Shown here one piece after another: positions 23,879 to 35,747 of a DNA stretch of 64,000 nucleotides (the stretch's first letter is position 1; each line of letters opens with the position of its first letter). The translations under genes were made by a program, and so were the position numbers. The stretch is from Epiperipatus broadwayi (Eukaryota > Onychophora > Udeonychophora > Euonychophora > Peripatidae). Below the pieces are notes generated by a model. It saw only the letters and a list, made by a program, of their open reading frames with translations, was not told where the DNA came from and searched no databases. Where the stretch lies: the NCBI GenBank assembly GCA_028023455.1, contig JAQFVV010012489.1, forward strand, positions 2,235,881-2,299,880. The letters are read 5' to 3'.

Positions 23879-25626
23879 TAATGTTGAATCAGCTCTCGAT
23901 AAAATTGACTCTACATCGGCTGATTTGGCTAGAGCTGAGATTTGTAATATTTTTAAAAAAGCTAAGCTTCCTAAAAATAATATTTCAAAGAAAGAAAGAC
24001 AAGCATTAAATAATATAAAATCGGACAAATCAATTGTTGTACTTCCAGCTGATAAAGGTTATGCCACAGTTGTAATGGATCGTGACATTTACCATAATAA
24101 AATTTTAGATCTGCTTAATGATAAAACTTATAAACTATCAATAAGAGATCATACTACGTATTTGGAAAAAACAACAAAAGCTATTATTAATAAATCACCT
24201 ATTGAAACAGAGAAACAGAGATAAACAACAAAATAATCCCTCGTGAAAATTGGGGTTTTTCAAATTTTTGGGCTAATCAAAAACTTGGTAACAACAAAAT
24301 AATCCCCCGTGAAAAATCTTGTGTCTGTCCAAAATTTTATGGACTTTCAAAATTCACAAACCAGACAACTCCTCCCTCTAATATTAATAGGGTTGGGTAA
24401 TCTATCTTATTTTATTCTCATATAATTTCATTAAACCCAGATCCCATCTAATTAAACTCCCCATATATTAAAACCTCTTCATTTTATTTCTGTTTTAAAG
24501 TTTTTTTTTTTTTTAAAAATTAATGGGGGCGGGGTTTCAGTTCGATGAAGCTTTAAATATAATCTCACAACATTGCAATTTACCAGATAATATTAATGCT
24601 TTAATTAAACACTGTCTCTTAAATAAATATTTTGTATACAATGGACAGCATTAAAAACAAGTTTTAGGTACCCCTAGGGGCCCCCCTACTCCAGGAGAAA
24701 TAGTTGATTTTTCATTCAGGAATATATAGAAACTCGTGGCTTAGAATCATCATCTTTAAAACCTCTCATTTGGCTCAGATACATAGATGACACTTTTGTC
24801 ATATGGCAACATGGAAAAAATAAATTAGATGATTTTTTCTTACATTTAAATAATATGCATCCTCATATTAAATTTACAATGGAGACAGAGTCTGATGGAA
24901 AACTTCCTTTTCTTGATGTTCTAGTCACCAGAACACCAAATAGTTTATCTTTTTCTATTTACAGAAAGGATACACACACAGACAGATATTTGCATTTCCA
25001 TTCTCATCATCACGCAACTCAGATAGTTTCTGTAGCCAAAACTCTTTTAAATAGAGCAATTAACCTTTCAGATGAGACACATCTGAAAGAAGAAATAAAT
25101 CATATTAATAGTGTTTTATTAGCAAATAGTTATAATTACAAATTTATAAAAAAAAGCCTTATTTCAAGCCCAAAATAGACAAAATAGGAAACAAAAAGAT
25201 GATAAATCAGCTATTAGGATTTGTGTTCCATATGTAAAAGGAACTACAGACAGTATCGGATGTATATTAAAACAATATAATATAGATACAGCATTTTCTG
25301 CTCATCAAAAGATCAGCAATATAATTACCAAGCCTAAGGATTCAATCCATCTTGAATCTCATGGTGTCTATCAAATCTCATGTAAAAATTGTAAAGCTTC
25401 TTACATAAGTATGAGTAATCGTTGCATCAGTGTTAGGAGAGATGAGCATGCTAATGCAGTTAAACAACACTCATCATCATCAGCACTCTCACTCCATACT
25501 ATAGATTCAGGTCATAAAATTGATTTTTCTAGTACCAGGATCATATCCAGATGTTATAATCTCTACCAATTCAAAATTAGAGAAGCCATTGAGATACTTA
25601 AAAGGCCAGATTGTATCAATAAGTGA
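23879..25626 (+). pseudogene. Penelope-like RT + GIY-YIG protein, heavily damaged
   Basis: Starts with an N-terminal region (ARAEICNIFKKAKLP) and the LPADKG...VVMD motif typical of Penelope-type RT. Around 24210-24540 the sequence is scrambled by indels and homopolymers where the minus copy is clean. RT resumes at about 24541, RYIDD lies at about 24780, and a long clean frame runs 24855-25178. GIY-YIG follows at about 25360-25626 after further frame breaks. Non-functional as assembled. Confidence 0.8.
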
Positions 25627-25853
25627 GATGATACATGCAAACTTCCTCCTATTTGGAAAGATTTTTTTAAAAACATTCCTAAATTTAACATTTTTTGTAT
25701 TGGTGGAATTTTAACATTTTATTCAAATCAGTGATTGTAGTGCCTTTACAACTGTCTTTCTACCTTTTATAACTCTATGGATGGCTTGTGTGACCAAGTC
25801 GAAATGTCAGTATATTAATATTAAAAGTTTTTAACATGGATGAACCCACAAAA

Positions 25854-28800
25854 TATGTATTTTATATATTTAACCTGTGCAAATCTTCGTTTTAACACAC
25901 ATATATATAATGAATGAAATACAGTTTCAGGGATCTCTTGGATATCCAAAATCTGGAGATAGTGTCAAACACTACATAATATACATATGCCTACATTATG
26001 CATGCTTTTATCTATAATATAAATTACAAATTTAAAAATTACTGCATTATACACATTAAAACATCAACAAAATAATTGACAAAAACATAAAGTACTATAT
26101 AGTACTATAACAGGTCTGTTATATGGCACACAATAATATAGTGGGTTTGTACAAATATATATAAAGTTGAAAGGACAAGTAGAAATAAACACAGACATAA
26201 ATTTTGTAGATATTTTCTATATTTTACTTGGATTAATAGTCCTATAAAGAGTTACATATTTTTGAAATTAAAACAGAATTTTATTATGAAATAAATATTT
26301 TTTTTAAAAAAAGGTCTAAATAAATAATATTATTATGATTTTGAAATTTAAGAACAAGCAGAATTTATTTTTGAAATCTTTTAATTAAAACATGTATAAA
26401 ATATGTATTTTTAAATTAATGCTTGTATGCATTTCTATTATCTACTTCTAAAAATCTTTGATAAGATTTTCAAATGTAGCTTTTTGATTAAAAGTGCTTT
26501 TGGAGGGATTAAAATTATTACCAATCAGGAGAAATAAGAAAAAAAGTTTTTAAATTAGTGTTGTTGTCACCTCAAATGATTCTATAACAGGACTGATAAA
26601 AATATCAGTTCAGTTTTGGCTTACAGTTTTTGTAAGAGTTGGCCAGAAGAGTCTGGTTATAGTATTTTGAAAAGCAGTGGAAAATTGGCCTGAAAAGTTT
26701 GGTTAGTAATTTTTTTGAAGACTTCTTGTCTTAATATTTTTGTGAAGCAGAACAGCTAGCTTCAGAGTTAGGAGAGTTGGACAGAGCTCCCATGAAGATA
26801 TAGCTGAAGTCAAGACAGGAGGAAGCAGCTGTTTTACAGTTCAATAATGGAGTTAGAATTCACAGGGAGAAAAATGACCCACTTTGTGTTGAAATTCACA
26901 GCCTTAAAGATGTTCTGGAAAACAGTTTTCTGGCCTAAAGCTCATCAAATCCTAGATAGTAGGAAACTCATGGAATGCCAACATACCTAATTACCCTTTC
27001 CCAATGCTGACAATTACCTGGATTGGTCTCTATCATTATAATCTATAGTGATTATTTTAAATCATTGATTAAGAGGGCATTAACTGGACTGGTCTCCATA
27101 AGAGAAACCATCAGTTTCTGAAGAAGTAGTTATATGTATGCTGTATGTGTATATGCAGAAAGAAGTACAGATAAATGTATATACAATGATGAGTAGTGTT
27201 ATATGTAATGTGAGAAAAATTTTAAATAAGTTTTTTTAAAATAATTCATTAAAAACAGCATTATAATCTATAGTGATTATTTTAAATCATTGATGAGTGG
27301 GCAGAAAGACATTTTGAAATTTATATTTTTTAATTCTAAAAATTTTATTTTTTGTTTATTAAAAAATAATTAAGAGACATTCTAAAAGTGAAACAAACAC
27401 AAATAATTGTGCATGGATTAAATATTAAAAGTCAAGATTAATTCCTTGACCATCTTATTTACAAGAAAAAGGAAAAAGAGTTCAGTGGTCTTTTTAGATT
27501 GAAAATATATATATACTTGCTGTATTAACTTTAAAGATGACTACATTATTCTAAAAATGTAATAATTACTTAACATAGGCTGTTAATGGTTGATTTTATT
27601 TTTGAAAAAAAAAAAAAAAGAAATCTAAAAGCATTATAATTAATTAAAACCTGATTTTATTTTCAATAAGAAAAGAACTTTTATAAACTTTCAAAAAAAA
27701 AAAAAAAAAAGCTGTAACAGAATTTGATAAACTGATTTTTATTTTACTTTATTATTGTTCACAAGTATATATGTGAATTTTATGTATATTGAAAATACAA
27801 TATTAAAAAAATTAATGAATTTTTGCTATTATCAATATATGTGTTGTAAATGAAGTATTGAAAATCACAATGTAATAAATTGAATTAAACAACACATATA
27901 GGTAAATTTTAATCATTTATTGTATTTTATATAATGATTCAAAGATCTTCAGAAATTATTATGCCACACTATATGACTATGTGCATATAAATATCATTGA
28001 GTGTCAAATACAACTTACATATCAATTTTAATCTTTATTTGACCATTCAAGTGTATTCATTGTAAACTAATGTATCACACATCTGTGCAAATTATATATA
28101 TGTGAACCCATTAAAAAATATTAGAAACCATAGTAATAATTTGAATTGAGTATAGTAATTTTATGAATCACAAATGTGATAATTTTTTTAATTGTATGTT
28201 AATCAAAATGAGAAGGCTTCTAATTGTAGAGCATATCCACTAGACACATAAAATCATTTTTTATTGTTAATGAACTCATTTAATTGTTAATATTGTAATT
28301 CATCATCTCTCGGTCACATAACACTAATAGAGCTTGTGTTCTTCTAAGCTAGATTCATATATAATGGCTGATATATTAAGTGGAGATGTTTATTTAGATC
28401 TTAAGAGGCATTCCAGTTTGACATTGCCTTGATTTTGGCATGAGGAACATATTCTTCAAAACCTCTGCACTACATTTTATTTTAGTTTAGTCTTAGAAGT
28501 GAAGTTTATATTTGGCCAGTGCATGACACTAAATGGCCAGAGCATTAATGATGATCAGCATGTTTTAATGTCTAGCTTTATTGTTAGATGATTATATATG
28601 TCTAATAGATAAGCACTTAGTTGGTCCATGGAAGTTATATTTAAATAATTGTCCAAGGTGGCAAAAGCTCAATATTTAGCCTAGTCTACAGAAGACCCAT
28701 TTTCAATCCAGTCACAAGATTGACTCTTGATTTATATTTTTTATTGTTCATACTCAGTAACAGGATGGACTGTTGATTTATTTTACTGCTAATCATTCAT

Positions 28801-29286
28801 GTTGATAATGGTTTATTTTGAGTATTACTTATCTTTTATAATGTTGGTTGATGTATGGTTAATCATGTTAGTCTAAGGAATTATCTGGGCTAATCTATCA
28901 GGCTGATCTCAGAGATCTATTAATCTCATGTTCTCTTGTAATATATAATATTGCTTATATATATATATTTGATATTGAACATTACTTCAACATTATTTTA
29001 GATTTTGTTTATTTCTGGGGTGGATGATGATTTGCCATCACCTTCAGGTACAATCTTCTTTTTCTTGCAGTCATCCCAGGGATGACCACCAAAATCTCCA
29101 TCCTGTTGCAGTACAAAGATGTACAAGCTTACATATATACAATATAAATTAATATACATATATATTTATTTAACTTAAACAAATGTTATAACTTTCCTGA
29201 CAATAAGAAATGTGTATGGAAAATATAAAATTTACAGAAAAAATGGCTACATGAATTTACATTAATAATTAAATAATAACATCCAA
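25854..29286. other. AT-rich sequence, no gene seen
   Basis: 3.4 kb without supported genes. About 26560-27120 is less AT-rich and could be a decayed LTR. A 36-bp direct repeat occurs at 27034-27069 and 27259-27294. Poly(A) runs occur at about 27605-27619 and 27693-27710. A GC-richer patch at about 29015-29125 is unclassified. Confidence 0.45.
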
Positions 29287-29461
<175 letters not shown>

Positions 29462-29684
29462 GAAGACCGCAGCAAATCTCTGCTGAGGTAAGAAGCAATC
29501 CTTAAGTTCTCCGATGTAAGTATTTATTTTTTACTTTTGTTCCAACTTGTTATTCGCAAAACAAACATAATACAGGAAAAATCGAATTATATAATAGATT
29601 AATAGTGTTTTTTGAAAAATATCGGTGTGTTTTAATATCTTTTTTTTAAAAATAAAAAAATACTGACTTGAGTCAGAATAAATC

Positions 29685-31292
29685 ATGGCTACTGCCCAGT
29701 CAAGCGTGAGCGAATTAAGCACCAATACGAAATTAACAACATCGTTAGTTTCAACATCGCCTATTTCGTATGCAAAAGTACTTAAAAGTAATAGCAATAC
29801 TACAGCACCAACTCAAATACCGCGCTTCCGTAGAACAAACACAAATGATATAAAAAATCTTGATCTAAACACTCGAGAGGAAAATCAACCCCCAGCCGCA
29901 ATCTGGACAAAAGAAACGCTTGAAAATGTGACGGACCGTTTCAGTAATACGGTGCCTCGTACGTTATTTGAAACATTTCGCAGGTTTTTTTCACCAACTT
30001 CGTTAGTACTCGCAGTAACCGATAATCAATGCTCATTATATCGTTTCCCAAAAGCTTTATTATATGAAGCAATCATGCAAAATGCACTATGGGAAACAAT
30101 CTCTTGTATCGCCGACCATCCAAATTCTCGATATATAACCATTGATTTTTATACTCAGCAGCAAAAAGAACGTTTTCAATCCACTATTTTAGCACTTGAT
30201 AATTACGCACTCGTAATTATAGATGAAAACCGGAAAAATATAATTACTGGAGTGCTTAAAAATACTTATCTTAAATACAACGTACAAGATTTTCAAAAAA
30301 TGATAAACCCGTTTGGAAAAGTAATTGCCCTACAGCCTATATATTTAAAAGACACACCTATACCGATATGTAGTAATCGTTTTGAATTTAAAATAAAACT
30401 ACATAAAAACGTAGACGCCTCAACGATTCCAACACAGATTACAGATCAAGAAGCGACACTCTCTCTTCACATAAGAGGTCTAAAGCCACTTTGTTTTGGC
30501 TGTGGACAGAGAGGACACCTAGCAACTCAGTGCGATAACACAAAAAGCAATCACTGTGAACAAACTAAAATCCTCTCCCCAGAACAACCCAGTGATGAAA
30601 ATAAAATTTATAATAACACTACATCCATTGGCAACCCAATAATAGAAACCGGAAAAAAACAGGTTCAAACACCCACAAACAAAAATAATAATGGATCAGA
30701 ATTGCCTATCCCAAAGACCAACCAAAAAAATAATAACACAAAAACTAACACAGAAATCCAAGATTCAAACGAAAATAATTCTCAAGAAACCACAACACAA
30801 AATACAGCAATTACATCACAGGATCAGCATCTCAATAAAACAAAATGTGTACCAAGTAAAAATCAACAAACAGAAAGTAAACACACACAGTTATATAATG
30901 AAAATATAAATCCAGATAATATAAAGATACCAATAATAAAAAAAACTACAATTATAAACAAAACTGCATCAAACATAATGGATGCAATAGAAGCCCCTCT
31001 TCCACCTATTCAAGAGAATACACCAGAGGGAAAAAGAAAGCCAGGTAGACCACCAAAAAATCATGAATCCAAAAAGGCAAAAAAAACAGACCAAAAGCAC
31101 AACTCATCAGACATATACAATTTAGAAAATGATGAAATAGAAATGGATGTAAGCCAACAACAAATGGACACCTGTTCGGTTTCATCACAAATTGCCTGTA
31201 TAGAGTCTGAAGCAATATTAAATGAAAGAAAAACTGATAATAAACCCAACAATGTCTTAAATATGTATCAGCATCCATCTACTGCAATATAA
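29685..31292 (+). CDS. LINE ORF1 protein, 535 aa, zinc knuckle and AT-hook-like motif
   Basis: Gag-like ORF1 product, expected to bind element RNA. A single CCHC zinc knuckle CFGCGQRGHLATQC lies at residues 270-283. Residues 1-260 form the less biased, probably folded part. After the knuckle comes a long Asn/Gln/Thr/Lys-rich low-complexity region (about 285-440). Residues 450-458 read KRKPGRPPK, an AT-hook-type GRP core in a basic context. AT-hooks bind the minor groove of AT-rich DNA, which is notable because this element sits in a TAA microsatellite; that link is inference. The ATG at 29685 is the first in the frame and ORF2 follows closely. Confidence 0.85.
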   Translation: MATAQSSVSELSTNTKLTTSLVSTSPISYAKVLKSNSNTTAPTQIPRFRRTNTNDIKNLDLNTREENQPPAAIWTKETLENVTDRFSNTVPRTLFETFRRFFSPTSLVLAVTDNQCSLYRFPKALLYEAIMQNALWETISCIADHPNSRYITIDFYTQQQKERFQSTILALDNYALVIIDENRKNIITGVLKNTYLKYNVQDFQKMINPFGKVIALQPIYLKDTPIPICSNRFEFKIKLHKNVDASTIPTQITDQEATLSLHIRGLKPLCFGCGQRGHLATQCDNTKSNHCEQTKILSPEQPSDENKIYNNTTSIGNPIIETGKKQVQTPTNKNNNGSELPIPKTNQKNNNTKTNTEIQDSNENNSQETTTQNTAITSQDQHLNKTKCVPSKNQQTESKHTQLYNENINPDNIKIPIIKKTTIINKTASNIMDAIEAPLPPIQENTPEGKRKPGRPPKNHESKKAKKTDQKHNSSDIYNLENDEIEMDVSQQQMDTCSVSSQIACIESEAILNERKTDNKPNNVLNMYQHPSTAI

Positions 31293-31354
31293 ACAAACAT
31301 TTAGTATTAAAAATAAAATAAAAATCAATACCCTGTTAAAAAATTATTTAAAAC

Positions 31355-34300
31355 ATGAAGATAAAAATTGGATCTCTCAACATTAGAGGCTTAAATGCCA
31401 CCAAAAAACTTTTTGATCTCAAAAAATGGTTACATACAACACAACCACACATACTGGGGCTATTGGAAACAAAAATATACAGCAGCTCTCAAATTGATCC
31501 ATCAAAATATTTAGTCAGCCAAGGTTTTTGTGCCTGCTCAAGGCAATCATCATCACCATCAGGTGGCACAGGCATAATTATTTCCCACAACTGCCCTTTC
31601 GATTCTTTTAAAATTATATATATTGACTCTAATCTTATCATATTAACACTCCATCATAAAAATATCACACTTAACCTAGTATTTGTATATATACCACCAG
31701 GCCCTGTCATCATCTCCAGAATAATAGCAACAATAAATTCAATGCTTACAGCAACACCAAATCCCATAATACTCCTGGGAGATTTCAACATGACCTACCA
31801 AACTTTTGTCACCAAATGGATCCATCAAATAACAATCCCACTTATGAGTGCTGAGGGTTTTCTCCCATCAAACTCAATATCTTTTAATAACAATAGATAT
31901 AAGTCACTTATTGATTTGTGTTTCTACTCACCAATGTTACATCATTATTTTAATCTTGAACTCTGTCCATCTATAATCTCAGATCATGCTGCTCAGTTCA
32001 TCACCCTCGACCTAACAAAAATACAGAATACAACAATAGCCCTCCAAAAGACTATGCGAATACTTCTTCCAGCACAAACAACTGAATTCTTATATTCAGA
32101 AACATATATAATGCTCCAAAAACTTCAAAACATGTCACTCGATCCAGTACAAAAGTATATAGCATTCACCAATATACTTTCTTTCAACATCAATCATATT
32201 ACCTGCAACTCAACACCCCCCACCAGATTATTAGCATTGGCAGATGAACTACATAAAAGAATAACCATTTCCAGACCAACTACAGATAATCAAACACAAA
32301 TTAAAAAACTTACAGAAATGTACAACAATACATGCAATACACTAAAGCAATATGTAGCAATAAAAAAGAAAAAAATATGCCTTACACAACAACATACTTG
32401 GACCAGAGCATACATACGGTGGGCATTGGGATACCCATCCACAGTCAGAGTGCCTATGGCACTTGAAATAGATGGCTCTATAACAGCTGGACATAACATG
32501 ATAAACCCAATATATCAACACTTTAAAAAAAAACTGCAAAAACAGAGAGTGTACATACCAAATGAAGACATATTTGGAGACCCTGAAACAGACACACCAA
32601 TAACAACAACTGACATTGTATTTCAACTTGCAACAATAACAAACACATGTCACCCAGGACCACAAGGAATTCCCAAATTTGTGTTCAAACATCTTAGTCA
32701 CTTCACAGCAAAATACCTGTGCGATCTAGCCAATTACATATCCCAAAAAATTTACAACATACAAAGTCTATACCCAATTGCAATGGTTCCATTTAACAAA
32801 AAACCAACAGCAATATCATCTTTATCTAATCTACGACCAATTTCAATGGGACCTTTAGGAATAAAAATTCTTGAAAGAGTGATAAAGGAAAAAATAGAAC
32901 AACACATACTCCCTGTGTTATCATCAGCACAATATGCCAAAAAAGGATCATCCATTGGCCAGGGTGCCTTAATGTACAAAACAATTATTGAAGTAGTAAA
33001 AAAAAGAAAGAAATATGCACCAATTATAGTTCAACTAGACATTGAGGCAGCTTTTGACTCAGTGCCTATAGCCAAATTATTAGACGTGCTGAAAAAAACA
33101 ACAACACCTCCATCCCTACTATATATAATAGCCAATCTGCTACTCAGCCGTGAAATTCACATCACATTGAATGGAAAAAAATCACCAGCCTTCAGACCGA
33201 GTCAATCCATCCCACAAGGATCCCCCCTAAGTGCCTTGCTCTTTACAATATATATAAATCCTCTATTAATAGAGATACAGAAAAAAATAAAAGGCATTCA
33301 AATTCCAAACACTGCTTTAAATATATCATGCATAGCCTATATGGACGATGTAACCGTCCTCCCCTCTAAAAAGAACCTCCCCATATTACAAGAGATAATC
33401 AAGAATTATACCTCAAATTTTAATTTAAAAATTAACACAAATAAAACTGCTGCATGGTCAATATACACAGGCAAGCACTGTACAGAGATGTTTAATGGTA
33501 AACCATCTGCTTTCCTTGGTTTCCCATTCTACCTTGGAACCAATGGAATGAGGCAAAAAATTCAAAATAAATTAAAAATAGATGCTGAAAAAATCACAGC
33601 CTCACTTGAAAAGTCATACCTGTCAATATATGCAAAGGTAGCACTATTTAATCAACTTATAACTACAAAAATTACATACTATACACCTATAATCAAATTT
33701 GCAAAAACATTCATATCTAAAATCTCATCAATCTGTAACAAACTAATATGGAAGAGAAAGACAGTGGCAATCTCTTTAAAAAATCTGAGCAGACCACCAC
33801 ATAGCAATGGACTTGGACTCCATACAATCAATGTTTTTTACACACAGAAATCAGTAAATCTAATAACAGCAACCATAAAAAGATTTCCAGACCTGGAGTG
33901 TGTAATCAGTATAATACCCACAGACAGACCACCCCCTTCATATGGATATCTATCCACACTGATTGAAGAACTCAAGCCAATATACAACAAAATATCACTC
34001 AATAATGACAACAAGTATACATACTGGGACATTTACAATATACTACATCCAAACCAGACACCTAATCTACATCCATCAGTTCTTGGAATAGACAACAGGC
34101 AACTACTGCAACAATTCAGAAAATGGTCATTAGAACCAAAATTATTTGATTTTCTACTTAAGCTTAATCTCAATGCTCTACCCACAACCCATTTCCTTAG
34201 ATTTCGTAGATTCTATACCAATATAGACCCCATGTGTGGGCTATGTCATAGAGAAGAAGAGACACAAGATCATTTTCTTCATTCCTGCAGTGCCCTAGAA

Positions 34301-34588
34301 ACAATACGTCGCACAATGTTTACCACATACAGAAAGGCTATCATTTCAATTGATGAAATAATAAATACATTTAAAAAAGGCAACAACCCTGCTATTCGTG
34401 CAGCAACATACAGCCTTTATGCCTACTGGTGCACCAGATGCACTTTTGCACTTGCCAATAACCCTCGACGCCACCCAGCAACATATTCAATAAAACTAGA
34501 ACTGTTAAGAAAAAGAGACAGCATCCTAGCTCAACCAGATATATTTGCAGCCACATGGTCACACTTGAAACAGAGATCCAGTCTATGA
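31355..34588 (+). CDS. LINE ORF2: APE endonuclease-RT, 1077 aa
   Basis: The enzyme for target-primed reverse transcription. Endonuclease at about residues 1-225: SLNIRG (N9), ETK (E38), VYIPPG, GDFN (D143) and SDH (D210, H211), so the main catalytic residues are present. RT at about 430-700: RPIS, LDIEAAFDSV (D562, D568), IPQGSPLSALLF, and YMDD at 662-665, a variant of the usual FADD/YADD. C-terminal zinc finger C961-x2-C964-x8-H973-x4-C978. No RNase H. Length and domain order are complete for an APE LINE, and nothing is broken, so the copy may be competent. Confidence 0.92.
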   Translation: MKIKIGSLNIRGLNATKKLFDLKKWLHTTQPHILGLLETKIYSSSQIDPSKYLVSQGFCACSRQSSSPSGGTGIIISHNCPFDSFKIIYIDSNLIILTLHHKNITLNLVFVYIPPGPVIISRIIATINSMLTATPNPIILLGDFNMTYQTFVTKWIHQITIPLMSAEGFLPSNSISFNNNRYKSLIDLCFYSPMLHHYFNLELCPSIISDHAAQFITLDLTKIQNTTIALQKTMRILLPAQTTEFLYSETYIMLQKLQNMSLDPVQKYIAFTNILSFNINHITCNSTPPTRLLALADELHKRITISRPTTDNQTQIKKLTEMYNNTCNTLKQYVAIKKKKICLTQQHTWTRAYIRWALGYPSTVRVPMALEIDGSITAGHNMINPIYQHFKKKLQKQRVYIPNEDIFGDPETDTPITTTDIVFQLATITNTCHPGPQGIPKFVFKHLSHFTAKYLCDLANYISQKIYNIQSLYPIAMVPFNKKPTAISSLSNLRPISMGPLGIKILERVIKEKIEQHILPVLSSAQYAKKGSSIGQGALMYKTIIEVVKKRKKYAPIIVQLDIEAAFDSVPIAKLLDVLKKTTTPPSLLYIIANLLLSREIHITLNGKKSPAFRPSQSIPQGSPLSALLFTIYINPLLIEIQKKIKGIQIPNTALNISCIAYMDDVTVLPSKKNLPILQEIIKNYTSNFNLKINTNKTAAWSIYTGKHCTEMFNGKPSAFLGFPFYLGTNGMRQKIQNKLKIDAEKITASLEKSYLSIYAKVALFNQLITTKITYYTPIIKFAKTFISKISSICNKLIWKRKTVAISLKNLSRPPHSNGLGLHTINVFYTQKSVNLITATIKRFPDLECVISIIPTDRPPPSYGYLSTLIEELKPIYNKISLNNDNKYTYWDIYNILHPNQTPNLHPSVLGIDNRQLLQQFRKWSLEPKLFDFLLKLNLNALPTTHFLRFRRFYTNIDPMCGLCHREEETQDHFLHSCSALETIRRTMFTTYRKAIISIDEIINTFKKGNNPAIRAATYSLYAYWCTRCTFALANNPRRHPATYSIKLELLRKRDSILAQPDIFAATWSHLKQRSSL

Positions 34589-34832
34589 AATATAAAGACC
34601 AATAAGATAGATGATGACATTTTCAACATCAGCATTTTTTCCAACTTTAAAAAAAAAATGCAAGCATAAACTGAACTAAATAGAAGACCAAATTTAAAAA
34701 CAAGAAGAAAAAAAAAAGTATGCAGAAAAGATAAAGACTTATATACTGAAAGTTGTAATTTGTTTTTCATTTGTAAAAAATCAATATATGACTCTGTAAC
34801 TTTTTAGACTCAATAAAGTTTTGCTTTGAAAC

Positions 34833-34833
<1 letters not shown>

Positions 34834-34924
<91 letters not shown>

Positions 34925-34950
34925 TTATTTATTTATTTATTTATTTATTC
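34834..34950. repeat. (TAA)n then (TTTA)n
   Basis: (TAA)n at 34834-34924 directly follows the LINE 3' end. (TTTA)n at 34925-34950 reads on the minus strand as a TAAA-type tail of the next LINE, which lies on that strand. Confidence 0.95.
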
Positions 34951-35037
34951 ATTATGAAGCAAACAATAAATGTATAATACAGTGAGATAAATTCCATACA
35001 AGAAAAATCTTGTGTGAGGAATTTAAATGTAACAACT

Positions 35038-35747
35038 AAAAACACTAATAAAATACAAAAAAAAAAAAAGTATAAATATAACATAAAATATTAAAATCAC
35101 ACAGATATTGCATTTGGCAATTCAATCACAGTAGTAAATAATTACATCATAACATATAATATAAACAAAAAAATAAAATAAAATAAAACTAATGCTTAGC
35201 ATAATATAACCAGTGCCATAAATGCTTTTTAAAAATCAAATAAGATAGTGTTCATTAAATTCACAGAACAATCTCTTATAAATACATATTAAATAATTTA
35301 GGACCATTATAACTAAATTGCTTCCTACTGGATGTTTTAAGAAAATTAGGTAAAGCTAACTGATATTTAGTAGATAAACGAGTATTTACTAAAAAACACT
35401 AATAAAATACAAAAAAAAAAAAAAGTATAAATATAACATAAAATATTAAAATTATACAGATATTACATTTGGAAATTCAATAACAGTAGTAAATAATTAC
35501 AACATAACATACAGTATAAACAAAAATAAAATAAAATAAACAAAATAAAACTAATGCTTAGCATAATATAACCAGTGCCATAAATGCTTTTTAAAAATCA
35601 AATAACTAGTGCTCATTAAATTCACAGAACAATCTCTTATAAACATATTAAATAATTTAGGACCATTATAACTAAATTGCTTCCTACTAGATGTTTTAAG
35701 AAAATTAGGTAAAGCTAGCTGATATTTAGTAGATAAACGAGTATTTA
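35038..35747. repeat. Tandem duplication of LINE 3' end (~355 bp x2)
   Basis: The unit starts AACACTAATAAAATAC plus a poly(A) run and ends at GAGTATTTAC. The two copies differ by few bases. The right-hand unit belongs to the open RT frame and the left-hand unit is the surplus copy. Confidence 0.85.

Larger units (their letters stand above)
22211..25853. mobile_element. Two Penelope-like elements head to head (palindrome)
   Basis: The outer ends are inverted copies of each other (gggttcatcc at about 22215 against ggatgaaccc at about 25842-25851). A minus-strand copy occupies about 22211-23873 and a plus-strand copy about 23874-25853. They meet near the codons for the RT N-terminal region. Each copy encodes RT followed by a GIY-YIG endonuclease, the hallmark of EN-positive Penelope-like elements. 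The plus copy keeps about 280 bp more of the 5' end. Inverted partial copies are a known property of this class. Confidence 0.85.

Noticed and set aside
31006-31278. Minus-strand ORFs over LINE ORF1 and ORF2 (31006, 32290, 32342, 32752, 33838, 34531)
   Set aside because: Antisense shadows of intact LINE coding sequence.
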